A stretch of DNA of 64,000 bases from assembly GCA_910585455.1 (NCBI GenBank), contig CAJUEL010000015.1, forward strand, positions 34,061 through 98,060, in the 5' to 3' direction. This stretch comes from an uncultured Eisenbergiella sp. Its GTDB lineage: Bacteria; Bacillota; Clostridia; Lachnospirales; Lachnospiraceae. Within the stretch, counting starts at the first letter, position 1; each line of letters begins with the position of its first letter. Both the position numbers and the translations under genes were made by a program. Shown here piece after piece: positions 42,101 through 50,517 of this stretch. A model generated the notes under the pieces. The model had not been told where the DNA came from and did no database searches. It saw nothing but the letters and a program-made list of their open reading frames with translations.

Positions 42101-42771
42101 CACAGACATCCCTTCCGGCGGCAGATTTCCATGATCGCCTCCACCACCTGATCGATGGTCATATCCGAGGAGTCCACCAAAACGGCATCCTCCGCCTGCT
42201 TTAACGGAGAGATTTCCCGGTTCATGTCCTGCTCATCCCTTTTTATGATATCCGCTTCGATCGTATCGTAATCACAGGCTTCGCCCTTTGCCAAAAGCTC
42301 CTCATATCTTCTCTTCGCGCGCACGGCAGCGGATGCGGTGAGATAAATTTTCGCCGTCGCCTGGGGCAGCACACAGGTGCCGATATCCCTGCCGTCCATG
42401 ATCACGTCACAGTCAGCTGCCAGCCTTCTTTGCTGCTCCACCGTTCTTTCCCGCACCTCCTGATACCGGGCGATCAGGGAAGTCGCCATGCCCACCTCTT
42501 CCGTCCGGATCAGACCGTTCACATTTTCACCATTTAGCAGCACCACCTGCTCGCCGTTTTCATAGCGCAGGGTGACCTCTGCCTGCCCGCAGGCTTTGCA
42601 AACCGCTGTACTGTCCGCAGGCGCTATCCCCTGCCGTATCATAAACAGCGCCGTCGCCCGGTACATCGCGCCGGTATCCACATAAATACAGCCCATCCGT
42701 TTCGCAATTTTTTTGGCGATGGTGCTTTTCCCCGCCCCGGAAGGTCCGTCAATCGCTATGCTGTAGCTCAT
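42100..42771 (-). CDS. cmk: Cytidylate kinase
   Basis: 223 residues. P-loop IAIDGPSGAGKSTIAKKI, substrate motif YVDTGAMYRA, and DGRDIGTCVLPQA with the CMP-binding arginine and aspartate. It phosphorylates CMP and dCMP. The start at 42771 has AGGAGGAAAG and the gene is followed directly by ispH. A second start at 42751 is unlikely. Confidence 0.96.
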   Translation of the reverse strand: MSYSIAIDGPSGAGKSTIAKKIAKRMGCIYVDTGAMYRATALFMIRQGIAPADSTAVCKACGQAEVTLRYENGEQVVLLNGENVNGLIRTEEVGMATSLIARYQEVRERTVEQQRRLAADCDVIMDGRDIGTCVLPQATAKIYLTASAAVRAKRRYEELLAKGEACDYDTIEADIIKRDEQDMNREISPLKQAEDAVLVDSSDMTIDQVVEAIMEICRRKGCL

Positions 42772-42794
42772 TTTTCTTTCCTCCTGTTATATGA

Positions 42795-44033
42795 TCACTG
42801 TGCCGCGCTCTCCCCCGCCAGATGACCGGTAGACCAGGCGATCTGCAGGTTAAAGCCCCCGGTCAGCGCATCCACATCCAGCATCTCACCGGCGAAGTAG
42901 AGCCCCCGCACGAGCTTTGATTCCATCGTGGAGGGATTCACCTCCCGCACCTGGATGCCGCCCCGGGTGATAATCGCCTCAGAAAATCCTCTTGTCCCTG
43001 TTACGGTCATCGGCAGACGCCCGATCAGCGCGCCAAAGGCCCTGCGCTCTTCCCGGGTAAGCGCGTGAACCTTCTTATCCGGATCGATGCCGGACAGCGC
43101 GACCATGACCGGAATCAGCTTCGCAGGAAACAGCCCGTCCAAAGCGTTTTTAAAAATCCGATTGTTATTTTCCGTAAAGTCGCGCAAAAGCCGCCGGTCC
43201 AGCTGTTCTGCCGAAAGAGCTGGCTTTAAATTCAGAAAAAGCCGACAGTTCCCGGGACGATAATAGCTGCTGGCACTCAGAATCAGCGGACCGCTGACCC
43301 CGAAATGGGTGAAAAGCATTTCCCCAAAGCCCCGGTAAACCTCTTTTCCCTCCAGCTCCAGAGTCGCTTCCACGTTCTTTAAAGAAAGCCCCTGCAGGGT
43401 GCGGCACCACTCCTCCGCCGTCTCAAAGGGCGCCAGGGAAGGCGCACAGGGCGTGATCGTATGGGACAGCTCCTGTGCCATGGCAAAGCCGTCTCCCGTA
43501 GAGCCGGTGGAAGGATAAGACAATCCTCCGGTCGCCACAATGACCGCATCCGCCCGCACCCTTTGTCCGTCCGCAAGCTCAATGCCCGCTACCCGCTGCC
43601 CACCTTCCGGCTCTTGTATGGCCAGCAGCCGTTTCACCTTCGTCCGCAGACAGATCCGCACGCCCAGCCTGCGCAGCGCGCGCTCCAGCGCGCGGGTGAC
43701 ATCCGAAGCGTGATCCGATACGGGAAAGACCCGCTCTCCCCGCTCCGTTTTCAGCGGACAGCCTTCTCCCTCGAAAAACTCCATCGTGCGGAAATTATCG
43801 AATCCGTAAATTGCGCTGTAGAGAAATCTGGGATTGCTGACCACGTTGGAAAACAGCTCCTGGGTATCGCAGGCATTTGTCAGGTTACACCTTCCCTTGC
43901 CCGTGATATATATTTTTTTACCGGTCTTTTCGTTTTTTTCATAGAGGGTGACGCGCGCCCCCTCCTTCGCCGCCGCATATGCCGCCATCATCCCTGCCGC
44001 ACCGCCGCCGATCACCGCTATTTCCTTTTTCAT
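42795..44033 (-). CDS. FAD-dependent oxidoreductase, HI0933/YhiN family
   Basis: 412 residues. The N-terminal dinucleotide fold (IAVIGGGAAGMMAAYAA) and GKGRCNLTNAC segment mark the HI0933-type flavoproteins; near the C-terminus are GGIQVREVNPSTMES and AGEMLDVDALTGGFNLQIAWSTG. The biochemical role in bacteria is not settled; some relatives act on nucleic acid or aminoacetone. Start ATG 44033 overlaps the rpiR-type gene stop (ATGA). It precedes cmk by 23 nt, giving an rpiR-oxidoreductase-cmk-ispH-rpsA operon. Confidence 0.87.
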   Translation of the reverse strand: MKKEIAVIGGGAAGMMAAYAAAKEGARVTLYEKNEKTGKKIYITGKGRCNLTNACDTQELFSNVVSNPRFLYSAIYGFDNFRTMEFFEGEGCPLKTERGERVFPVSDHASDVTRALERALRRLGVRICLRTKVKRLLAIQEPEGGQRVAGIELADGQRVRADAVIVATGGLSYPSTGSTGDGFAMAQELSHTITPCAPSLAPFETAEEWCRTLQGLSLKNVEATLELEGKEVYRGFGEMLFTHFGVSGPLILSASSYYRPGNCRLFLNLKPALSAEQLDRRLLRDFTENNNRIFKNALDGLFPAKLIPVMVALSGIDPDKKVHALTREERRAFGALIGRLPMTVTGTRGFSEAIITRGGIQVREVNPSTMESKLVRGLYFAGEMLDVDALTGGFNLQIAWSTGHLAGESAAQ

Positions 44034-44956
44034 GGCTCCTCATTCTCCCGGAACGGATTATCGAACATGGAATCCTCATTGATGAAGTTGATCTCATCAT
44101 TTAAGTAAACCTGATAATTGTTCCATGTATGCTCCAAAAGCTCCAGATTTTCCTTCACCTGCGCAGGACACCTTAAGCAAAGGGCGACCACGAGCGCGTT
44201 GATAACGGACAACGGCGCCACTAACGAATCCACGATGGAAACCATATCGCTGCGCGCAAACAGGTTACAGGAGGAATACAGGTTCATGGGGGAATGCACG
44301 CTGTCCGTAATAGAAATCACCTTTGCATTTCTGTCATTGGCAAATTCCAGCGCCTTTAGCGTGCGCATGGAATAACGGGGAAAGCTGATGCCGACCAGGC
44401 AGTCCTTTTCGTCAATATGAAGCATCTGCTCGAAAATCTCGCTGACGCTGGTCGTTTTTACCTGCACCACATTTTTCCGGACCATATGCAGATAAAAGCT
44501 CAAAAAATCCGCCAGCGGCTGGCAGCTTCGAAGTCCCAGCACATAGACCGTTTTCGCTTCCCAGATCAGGTCCACCGCCGCCTCAAAAGCGGCAGCATCC
44601 AGATTGTCTGCGGTATGGCGCAGCTTCTCGATATCACTGCTCAAAACGGACTGAAGAATCTCTGACTGCGTACAGCTTTCATACTGCACCCCGATTCTCT
44701 CCACCGTATTTAAGCGCTGTCTGATCCGATGTCCAAGAGCCTGCTGCATCTGCGGATATCCCTCATACCCGAGACCCATCGCAAAGCGGATCACCGTGGA
44801 TTCGCTGATACGGAGCGCCTTTCCCAGCTTCGCTGCGGTCAGAAATGCCGCCTGTTCATAATGATCCGTGATATAATCCGCAATCGCCTTATGCCCCTTG
44901 CTCATGGACGGATATTTTTCATGAATGCGCGCCATGATATCGCTGCTGTTCTCCAT
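44030..44956 (-). CDS. MurR/RpiR-family transcriptional regulator
   Basis: 308 residues. N-terminal helix-turn-helix (LGKALRISESTVIRFAMGLGYEGY) and a C-terminal SIS sugar-phosphate binding domain (about 125-260: VYVLGLRSCQPLADFLSFYLHM, VGISFPRYSMRTLKALEFA). These regulators respond to phosphosugars. ATG 44956 has AGAGGG upstream; the longer frame from 45004 runs through the preceding terminator and is rejected. Its targets are unknown; no sugar operon is adjacent. Confidence 0.88.
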   Translation of the reverse strand: MENSSDIMARIHEKYPSMSKGHKAIADYITDHYEQAAFLTAAKLGKALRISESTVIRFAMGLGYEGYPQMQQALGHRIRQRLNTVERIGVQYESCTQSEILQSVLSSDIEKLRHTADNLDAAAFEAAVDLIWEAKTVYVLGLRSCQPLADFLSFYLHMVRKNVVQVKTTSVSEIFEQMLHIDEKDCLVGISFPRYSMRTLKALEFANDRNAKVISITDSVHSPMNLYSSCNLFARSDMVSIVDSLVAPLSVINALVVALCLRCPAQVKENLELLEHTWNNYQVYLNDEINFINEDSMFDNPFRENEEP

Positions 44957-44972
44957 GTCCCTCTGTCCCAAA

Positions 44973-45001
44973 ACGGGCAGATGCGCAACGCACCCGCCCG
45001 T
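44973..45001 (-). terminator. Terminator of the sodium-pump operon
   Basis: Minus-strand stem ACGGGC + GGTGCG pairing with CGCATC + GCCCGT, then TTTT, 27 nt after the stop of the last pump gene and overlapping the leader of the rpiR-type gene. Confidence 0.65.
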
Positions 45002-45027
45002 CATATGCTTTTTTATCAGTTCTTACG

Positions 45028-46434
45028 TCAGACAGGATACGCCGCGTTCTTCGTATCGGCCTGTGTCATATCCACCTTTTCCTGCTGTGCCTGACGATAT
45101 TTGAAATAATCTGTAGCAACCTGCGGGAACAGCGCATAAGACAGCACATCCTCATCCTGCTGCTTCCACTGCTTCATCTCGCTCTCAATCTTCTCCAGCT
45201 CATTGGGAAGCAGATCAGCGGGACGGCAGGTGATCACTTCCTTATCTCCGATCACCTTCTTCTGCACTTCCGGATTAAACGGCTTTACGGTCCTGCCGTA
45301 TTTGCCGGATAACAGATCCTTGGTCTCTCCGGTTGCCATCTTGTATCTCTCTCCCATCAGCACGTTGAACACTGCCTGTGTGCCGACGATCTGAGAAGAA
45401 GGCGTAACCAGCGGGGGCTCACCGAAGTCCTTACGAACCTGCGGAATCTCCTGCAGCACCGCGTCATACTTATCGCTGGCGTTCTGCTCCTTCAACTGGC
45501 TCACCATGTTGGACAGCATGCCGCCGGGCACCTGATACATCAGTGTCTTGATATTCACGCCAAGCACCTTGGGATCAAGCAGACCGGACTTTAAGCACTC
45601 CTCCCTGTAAGGACGGAAGTGATCCGCGATCTCTGCCAAAAGGTTCTGGTCAAATCCGGGATCATAAGGGGTTCCCTTAAAGGTCTCCGCCATAACCTCA
45701 GTCGCAGGCTGAGAGGTTCCCAGCGCAAAAGGAGACATCGCACAGTCGATCACATCCACGCCCGCTTCCACTGCCTTTAAGTAGGTCATGCTGGCAACGC
45801 CGGAGGTGTAATGGGTATGCAGCTGGATCGGCAGCTTTGTCGCGCTCTTCATCGCAGAAATCAGCTCGGATGCCTTATAAGGAACAAGCAGACCCGCCAT
45901 ATCCTTGATACAGATGGAATCCGCGCCCATGTTCTCGATATCCTTCGCGATGTTCATCCAGTAATCCAGCGTATACGCGTCACCCAGCGTATAGGAAAGC
46001 GCGATCTGTGCATGACCGCCCTCTTTATTACATGCCTTTACGGATGCCTCGAGGTTTCTTAAGTCGTTTAAGCAGTCAAAAATACGAATGATGTCAATAC
46101 CGTTGGCGATGGATTTCTGTACGAAGTACTCCACCACATCGTCCGCATAGTGACGATATCCCAGAATGTTCTGTCCGCGCAGCAGCATCTGCAGCTTCGT
46201 TTTCTTAAAGCCGGCTTTGAGCTTGCGGAGTCTGTCCCAGGGATCTTCCTTTAAGAAACGCAGGGAAGCATCGAAGGTCGCGCCGCCCCAGCACTCTACG
46301 GAATGATATCCGACCTGGTCCATTTTATCAACGATGGGAAGCATTAATTCGGTAGGCATTCTGGTCGCAATCAGGGACTGATGCGCATCACGAAGAATTG
46401 TTTCCGTAATTTTAATCGGTTTCTGTTCGGGCAT
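45028..46434 (-). CDS. oadA: Oxaloacetate decarboxylase alpha-type carboxyltransferase (no biotin domain)
   Basis: 468 residues. TIM-barrel carboxyltransferase motifs: ETILRDAHQSLIATRM, GYHSVECWGGATFD, LLRGQNILGYRHYADD, the ICIKDMAG lysine-metal segment and QLHTHYTSGVASM. The C-terminal conserved domain follows, but the biotinyl domain of full-length OadA (about 590 residues) is missing, as in the transcarboxylase 5S subunit and PycB; biotin is carried by the separate protein at 47737. It uses pyruvate/oxaloacetate. ATG 46434 has GGAGGTAAC. Last gene of the operon. Confidence 0.9.
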   Translation of the reverse strand: MPEQKPIKITETILRDAHQSLIATRMPTELMLPIVDKMDQVGYHSVECWGGATFDASLRFLKEDPWDRLRKLKAGFKKTKLQMLLRGQNILGYRHYADDVVEYFVQKSIANGIDIIRIFDCLNDLRNLEASVKACNKEGGHAQIALSYTLGDAYTLDYWMNIAKDIENMGADSICIKDMAGLLVPYKASELISAMKSATKLPIQLHTHYTSGVASMTYLKAVEAGVDVIDCAMSPFALGTSQPATEVMAETFKGTPYDPGFDQNLLAEIADHFRPYREECLKSGLLDPKVLGVNIKTLMYQVPGGMLSNMVSQLKEQNASDKYDAVLQEIPQVRKDFGEPPLVTPSSQIVGTQAVFNVLMGERYKMATGETKDLLSGKYGRTVKPFNPEVQKKVIGDKEVITCRPADLLPNELEKIESEMKQWKQQDEDVLSYALFPQVATDYFKYRQAQQEKVDMTQADTKNAAYPV

Positions 46435-46533
46435 TATAGTTACCTCCATGAAAAATTTGTTATGAAAAACACGCTCCTGCCAGGCGTTCCGGGGAAAAAT
46501 ACATTCCCCCCAAAACGCTTTGGCTTCGTTTGA

Positions 46534-47685
46534 TCAGAATACGCCGAAAATAGCCATGAACGTACCGGCCGCCACAGCGGTTCCGATTACGCCTGCAACG
46601 TTGGGTCCCATCGCATGCATCAGCAGGAAGTTGGTCGGATCTGCCTCTGCACCGACCTTCTGGGAAACACGCGCCGCCATGGGAACAGCGGATACACCTG
46701 CCGAACCGATCAGCGGATTCACCTTGCCGCCCGTCACCTTGCACATGATCTTGCCGAAAAGAACACCTGCCGCAGTACCGAAGGCGAAAGCGATCAGACC
46801 CAGCACAACGATCTTTAAGGTAGCCACATTCAGGAAAGCTTCTGCGCTCGTGGTCGCACCCACGGAGGTTCCCAGCAGGATCACGACGATATACATCAGC
46901 GCGTTGGAAGCGGTATCCGCAAGCTGTCTGACAACGCCGCATTCACGGAACAGGTTACCCAGCATCAGCATACCTACAAGGGGTGCGGTGGTGGGCAGGA
47001 TCAGACATACCACGATGGTAACGATGATGGGGAACAGGATTCTCTCCAGTTTGGAAACCGGACGGAGCTGTTCCATTTTGATCTTTCTTTCTTCCTCCGT
47101 CGTCAGAAGCTTCATGATCGGAGGCTGAATGATCGGCACCAGAGACATATAGGAATATGCCGCCACCGCGATCGGTCCCATGATTGCGGTCTGCCCCAGC
47201 TTACCGCAAAGGAAAATAGAAGTCGGACCATCCGCACCGCCGATGATGGAGATTGCAGCAGCCGCTTTATCATTGAAGCCCAGCGCAATCGCACCGAAAT
47301 ATGCCGCAAAAATACCGAACTGCGCGGCAGCTCCCAAAAGGAAGCTCTTCGGATTCGCGATCAGGGGACCGAAGTCCGTCATTGCGCCGACGCCCATGAA
47401 GATCAGGGACGGCAGAATCGCCCATTCATCTAGAATATAGAAGTAATACAGCAGACCGCCTACGCCGTTTGAGGCATCCTCCGGATGGATCATGATATCC
47501 GGATAGATATTCACCAGCAGCATGCCGAATGCAATTGGAACAAGAAGCAGCGGCTCGAATTCCTTGGCGATAGCCAGATATAGGAAGATACAAGCCACCA
47601 AAATCATCAGCACGTTTCCCCAGGTCATGTTGAAAAAAGCGGTCTGATGAATCAGGTTGTCCAATGTAGTCATAATATAAGACAT
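46534..47685 (-). CDS. oadB: Sodium-translocating decarboxylase beta subunit
   Basis: 383 residues with about ten membrane helices. Family signatures include IIGGADGPTSIFL, NSP-like conserved MTDFGPLIANPK and LIGSAGVSAVPMAARVSQ. It catalyses carboxybiotin decarboxylation coupled to export of Na+, consuming a proton. In operon after the biotin carrier gene; ATG 47685 has CAGGAGGT upstream. This subunit is shared by oxaloacetate, methylmalonyl-CoA and glutaconyl-CoA decarboxylases, so the substrate is not defined here. Confidence 0.95.
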   Translation of the reverse strand: MSYIMTTLDNLIHQTAFFNMTWGNVLMILVACIFLYLAIAKEFEPLLLVPIAFGMLLVNIYPDIMIHPEDASNGVGGLLYYFYILDEWAILPSLIFMGVGAMTDFGPLIANPKSFLLGAAAQFGIFAAYFGAIALGFNDKAAAAISIIGGADGPTSIFLCGKLGQTAIMGPIAVAAYSYMSLVPIIQPPIMKLLTTEEERKIKMEQLRPVSKLERILFPIIVTIVVCLILPTTAPLVGMLMLGNLFRECGVVRQLADTASNALMYIVVILLGTSVGATTSAEAFLNVATLKIVVLGLIAFAFGTAAGVLFGKIMCKVTGGKVNPLIGSAGVSAVPMAARVSQKVGAEADPTNFLLMHAMGPNVAGVIGTAVAAGTFMAIFGVF

Positions 47686-47736
47686 TTTGTTGACCTCCTG
47701 TGTCAGTAGTCAGATTCCGGCAAAACCGGCTCCGGT

Positions 47737-48108
47737 TTAGTTTAACGTTGCTAAAACGGCGCCGGCTTCGATCGCATCGCCCACCGCCACATTGATGCTT
47801 GCAACAGTACCATCCTGAGGAGCTACGACAGGGATCTCCATCTTCATCGCTTCGATGGTGACAACCGGATCGCCGGATTTCACCGCCTGGCCGACAGCGG
47901 CATCGATCTTGAACACCTTGCCTGCCGCGCCTGCCTTCACTTCAACGCTGCCTGCCGCCGCTGCAGCGGGCTTGGCTGCCGCTACGGGAGCCTTCGGAGC
48001 CGCTTTGGGCGCAGCCTTGGGAGCGGAAACGGGAGCGCCTGTGGACGCGCCTTCTTCTACTACTACATCATATACGTTGCCATTAACGGTAATGGTATAA
48101 TTTTTCAT
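47737..48108 (-). CDS. Biotin carboxyl carrier protein of the sodium pump
   Basis: 123 residues: an N-terminal strand segment (MKNYTITVNGNVYDVVVEE), a flexible Ala/Pro/Lys linker (about 23-52, repeating APKA), then a biotinyl domain with the attachment motif EAMKMEIPV (Lys89). The linker lets the biotin swing between the carboxyltransferase and the membrane decarboxylase. ATG 48108 has GGAGGATG upstream. Confidence 0.95.
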   Translation of the reverse strand: MKNYTITVNGNVYDVVVEEGASTGAPVSAPKAAPKAAPKAPVAAAKPAAAAAGSVEVKAGAAGKVFKIDAAVGQAVKSGDPVVTIEAMKMEIPVVAPQDGTVASINVAVGDAIEAGAVLATLN

Positions 48109-48144
48109 GATAACATCCTCCTGTGAATGATTCGTTAAAATTTA

Positions 48145-48888
48145 TCAGGCTTTCTGCCATTTGCCTGTACGGCGTTTGATGCTTCTTACCACGAAACCGT
48201 CCGCGCTTGCCGCGCCCTCGCTCGCCGCGATCGCCGCTGCGATTACCGCAACCAGCTCACAGTCATCCTCTTCGACGGTTTCTTCCACAGGTGCCTGCAC
48301 GACAGGCGCCGGCGCCGGTGTGGCGGATCCTTTGGCTTTCGCCGCTTTCTTATCCGCCTGCTTCTTCTCAAATACGGAAATGTATTTGAAGCAGCTGATC
48401 AAAAGGCTGATCAGTATCAATACGATAAATACGGTTCCCATGCCCAGCAGGGTATTTAAGCCGGCGTTCTTCATCAGCTCGCCAAAGGGCTTGATGACAT
48501 TGACGGTAAAGCTGGTAACCTCTCCTCTCGTGCCGTAAACGATGATAATCTCCGCATCGTGCAGATCACCGTCCACATTGAGCGTCACGGTCGCTTCATC
48601 GCTGCCCATCTCGATCACCTTGTTGGTCACGCCTCCATATGTGCCGATCTCGTCAACCGCAGAAGACCAGCCGGAAATCGCGTCCGCCAGATCCGGATAC
48701 GCCTCCACCGCCTGCGTCTGCTGCCCCATGGCAACAACCTGATTGACGAATTCCACAAGGCTCTCCGGCGCATCCGCAATATCCGCTTCGGTATACTGCA
48801 GGTTGCTTTCCGTCGCCGCCTCCTCGCCGCACGCCGTCATGCCCACAAGGCAGGTCACCATACCTAATATCAATAAAAATTTTTTCAT
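48145..48888 (-). CDS. OadG-like gamma subunit with extracytoplasmic domain (likely lipoprotein)
   Basis: 247 residues, much longer than the usual 80-residue OadG. Signal-type start with lipobox-like GMTAC (Cys20), an outside domain of about 110 residues (DLADAISGWSSAVDEIG, GEVTSFTVNVIKP), one membrane helix (about 145-168, LGMGTVFIVLILISLLISCF) and a cytoplasmic tail with Ala/Pro linker and the ending SIKRRTGKWQKA typical of OadG/GcdD, which contacts the other subunits. It stabilises the pump complex in the membrane. Second gene of the operon. Confidence 0.82.
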   Translation of the reverse strand: MKKFLLILGMVTCLVGMTACGEEAATESNLQYTEADIADAPESLVEFVNQVVAMGQQTQAVEAYPDLADAISGWSSAVDEIGTYGGVTNKVIEMGSDEATVTLNVDGDLHDAEIIIVYGTRGEVTSFTVNVIKPFGELMKNAGLNTLLGMGTVFIVLILISLLISCFKYISVFEKKQADKKAAKAKGSATPAPAPVVQAPVEETVEEDDCELVAVIAAAIAASEGAASADGFVVRSIKRRTGKWQKA

Positions 48889-48906
48889 ATTAAGCAGTTT
48901 CCTTTC

Positions 48907-50337
48907 TTAGACTGTGCCGTGTTTCTTTCCCGGACGGTCTTCTCTCTTCGTAAACAGCATCTCAAATGCGCCGATCACATATTTCCTCGTCTCGCCCGCA
49001 TCGATGATCTGATCCACATAGCCTCTCGCCGCCGCGCTCTCTGCACTGCTCTGCAGCGCCGCATATTCCTTCGCGCAGGCATCGATCTCGGAAGCATCCT
49101 TGCCGTCGCAGATGATCTTCGCAGCCAGCTTCGCATCCATGGTTCCGATCTCGGCATTGGGCCACGCATAGGTCATATCCGCGCCGATCGCCCTGGAGTT
49201 CATCGCCACATAAGCGCTGCCATAGGCCTTGCCGATCACCACATTCACCTTCGGAACTGTGGCATTGGCAAAAGCATAGGTGAGCTTCGCCACCGCTTTG
49301 GCCATATTCTTCTCTTCACATTTGGTCGCCGCAAAGCCCGCCACATTTGTCAGGGACAGAACCGGAATGCCGAAAGCGTCACAGAAATTCACAAAATCCG
49401 CCGCCTTCTCACAGCCCTTTGCGGAAAGCGCCGCGTCAAACTTCTCAGAGACATTTCCTTCCTCATCGCAGATTTCGCTGCGGTTTGCGACAGCGCCCAC
49501 TGTCATGCCGTTCAGGCGCAAAAAGCCTGTCACCATGTTCTTTGCGTATGCGCCCTTAACCTCCAGGAAATTCTGGTCATCCGCAATCAGGGAAAGCGCG
49601 ATGGAGGTATCTCCCACACAGCCCTCGATCTCAGGATTTACCCTGTTTAAATCATCCGTGCACTCCTCGTAGGCGTCATTATCCTCATTGTTGGAGGGAA
49701 GCATGCAGACAAGCTCGCGGATCTTTGCAAGGATCGTCTCCTCCTCAGCCACCACGTCCACGATGCCCGCCTCTTCGCTCTGGAAAGCGGCGGAAGCGGT
49801 GTTGCATTTGTCAACCGTATTTCCTTCAATCGCGTTGGGGGAGTTCACGAACAGCTTCGCCTTGCTGCCTTCCATGAAGGTGAAGTCCGTCAGGGTCGGA
49901 ATCAGGGCAAGACCGCCGCCACAGCTTCCGAAAACAGCGGTGATCTGCGGAATCACACCGGATGCCATCGTCTGCTTTAAGTAGATCTCGCCGAAGGCGT
50001 TTAACGCGTCGGTCGCCTCCTGCAGACGAAGTCCCGCGGAATCGATCAGACCGATCACCGGCGCACCCGTCTTCATTGCCAGATTGTAAAGACTGACAAT
50101 CTTTTTCGCATGCATTTCGCCGACACTGCCCCCCAAAACGGATGCGTCCTGGCTGTACACATACACAAGATTGCCGTCGATTACCCCATAGCCGGTGATC
50201 ACACCGTCGGAAGGGGTCTTAACCTGTTTCAAATTGAAATCGGTCGCTCTGGCTGTCACCTTCGCACCAATTTCAACGAAACTGTTGTCGTCGAGTAAAG
50301 CTTCGATTCTTTTACTCGCCTGTGAAGAATTGCTCAT
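48907..50337 (-). CDS. mmdA: Acyl-CoA carboxyltransferase (methylmalonyl-CoA decarboxylase alpha type)
   Basis: 476 residues with two crotonase-fold carboxyltransferase domains. Motifs: oxyanion-hole segments GSCGGGLALIPTLTD and NVVIGKAYGSAYVAMNS, and YSQDASVLGGSVGEMHAKK. It moves the carboxyl group between biotin and an acyl-CoA. ATG 50337 has GGAGGG; the start at 50352 is rejected. It is slightly shorter and more divergent in the centre than standard MmdA, so the exact acyl-CoA is uncertain. First gene of the pump operon; a -10-like TATACT is at 50432-50427. Confidence 0.85.
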   Translation of the reverse strand: MSNSSQASKRIEALLDDNSFVEIGAKVTARATDFNLKQVKTPSDGVITGYGVIDGNLVYVYSQDASVLGGSVGEMHAKKIVSLYNLAMKTGAPVIGLIDSAGLRLQEATDALNAFGEIYLKQTMASGVIPQITAVFGSCGGGLALIPTLTDFTFMEGSKAKLFVNSPNAIEGNTVDKCNTASAAFQSEEAGIVDVVAEEETILAKIRELVCMLPSNNEDNDAYEECTDDLNRVNPEIEGCVGDTSIALSLIADDQNFLEVKGAYAKNMVTGFLRLNGMTVGAVANRSEICDEEGNVSEKFDAALSAKGCEKAADFVNFCDAFGIPVLSLTNVAGFAATKCEEKNMAKAVAKLTYAFANATVPKVNVVIGKAYGSAYVAMNSRAIGADMTYAWPNAEIGTMDAKLAAKIICDGKDASEIDACAKEYAALQSSAESAAARGYVDQIIDAGETRKYVIGAFEMLFTKREDRPGKKHGTV

Positions 50338-50517
50338 ATTTTGGCCCTCCATTTTATTTAGATAAAGGATAAACGAATGTTACGGACTTTTCTTTTACAT
50401 TTTTGCCCAAAATCCGTACTGTAAGTAGTATACCATGAAAAGACAAGCCCTGCCAGATAAAAGAAAAAAAAATTCGACCAATTTCAATCCTTCAACCGCA
50501 TTTCTTCTGGTGATTTT

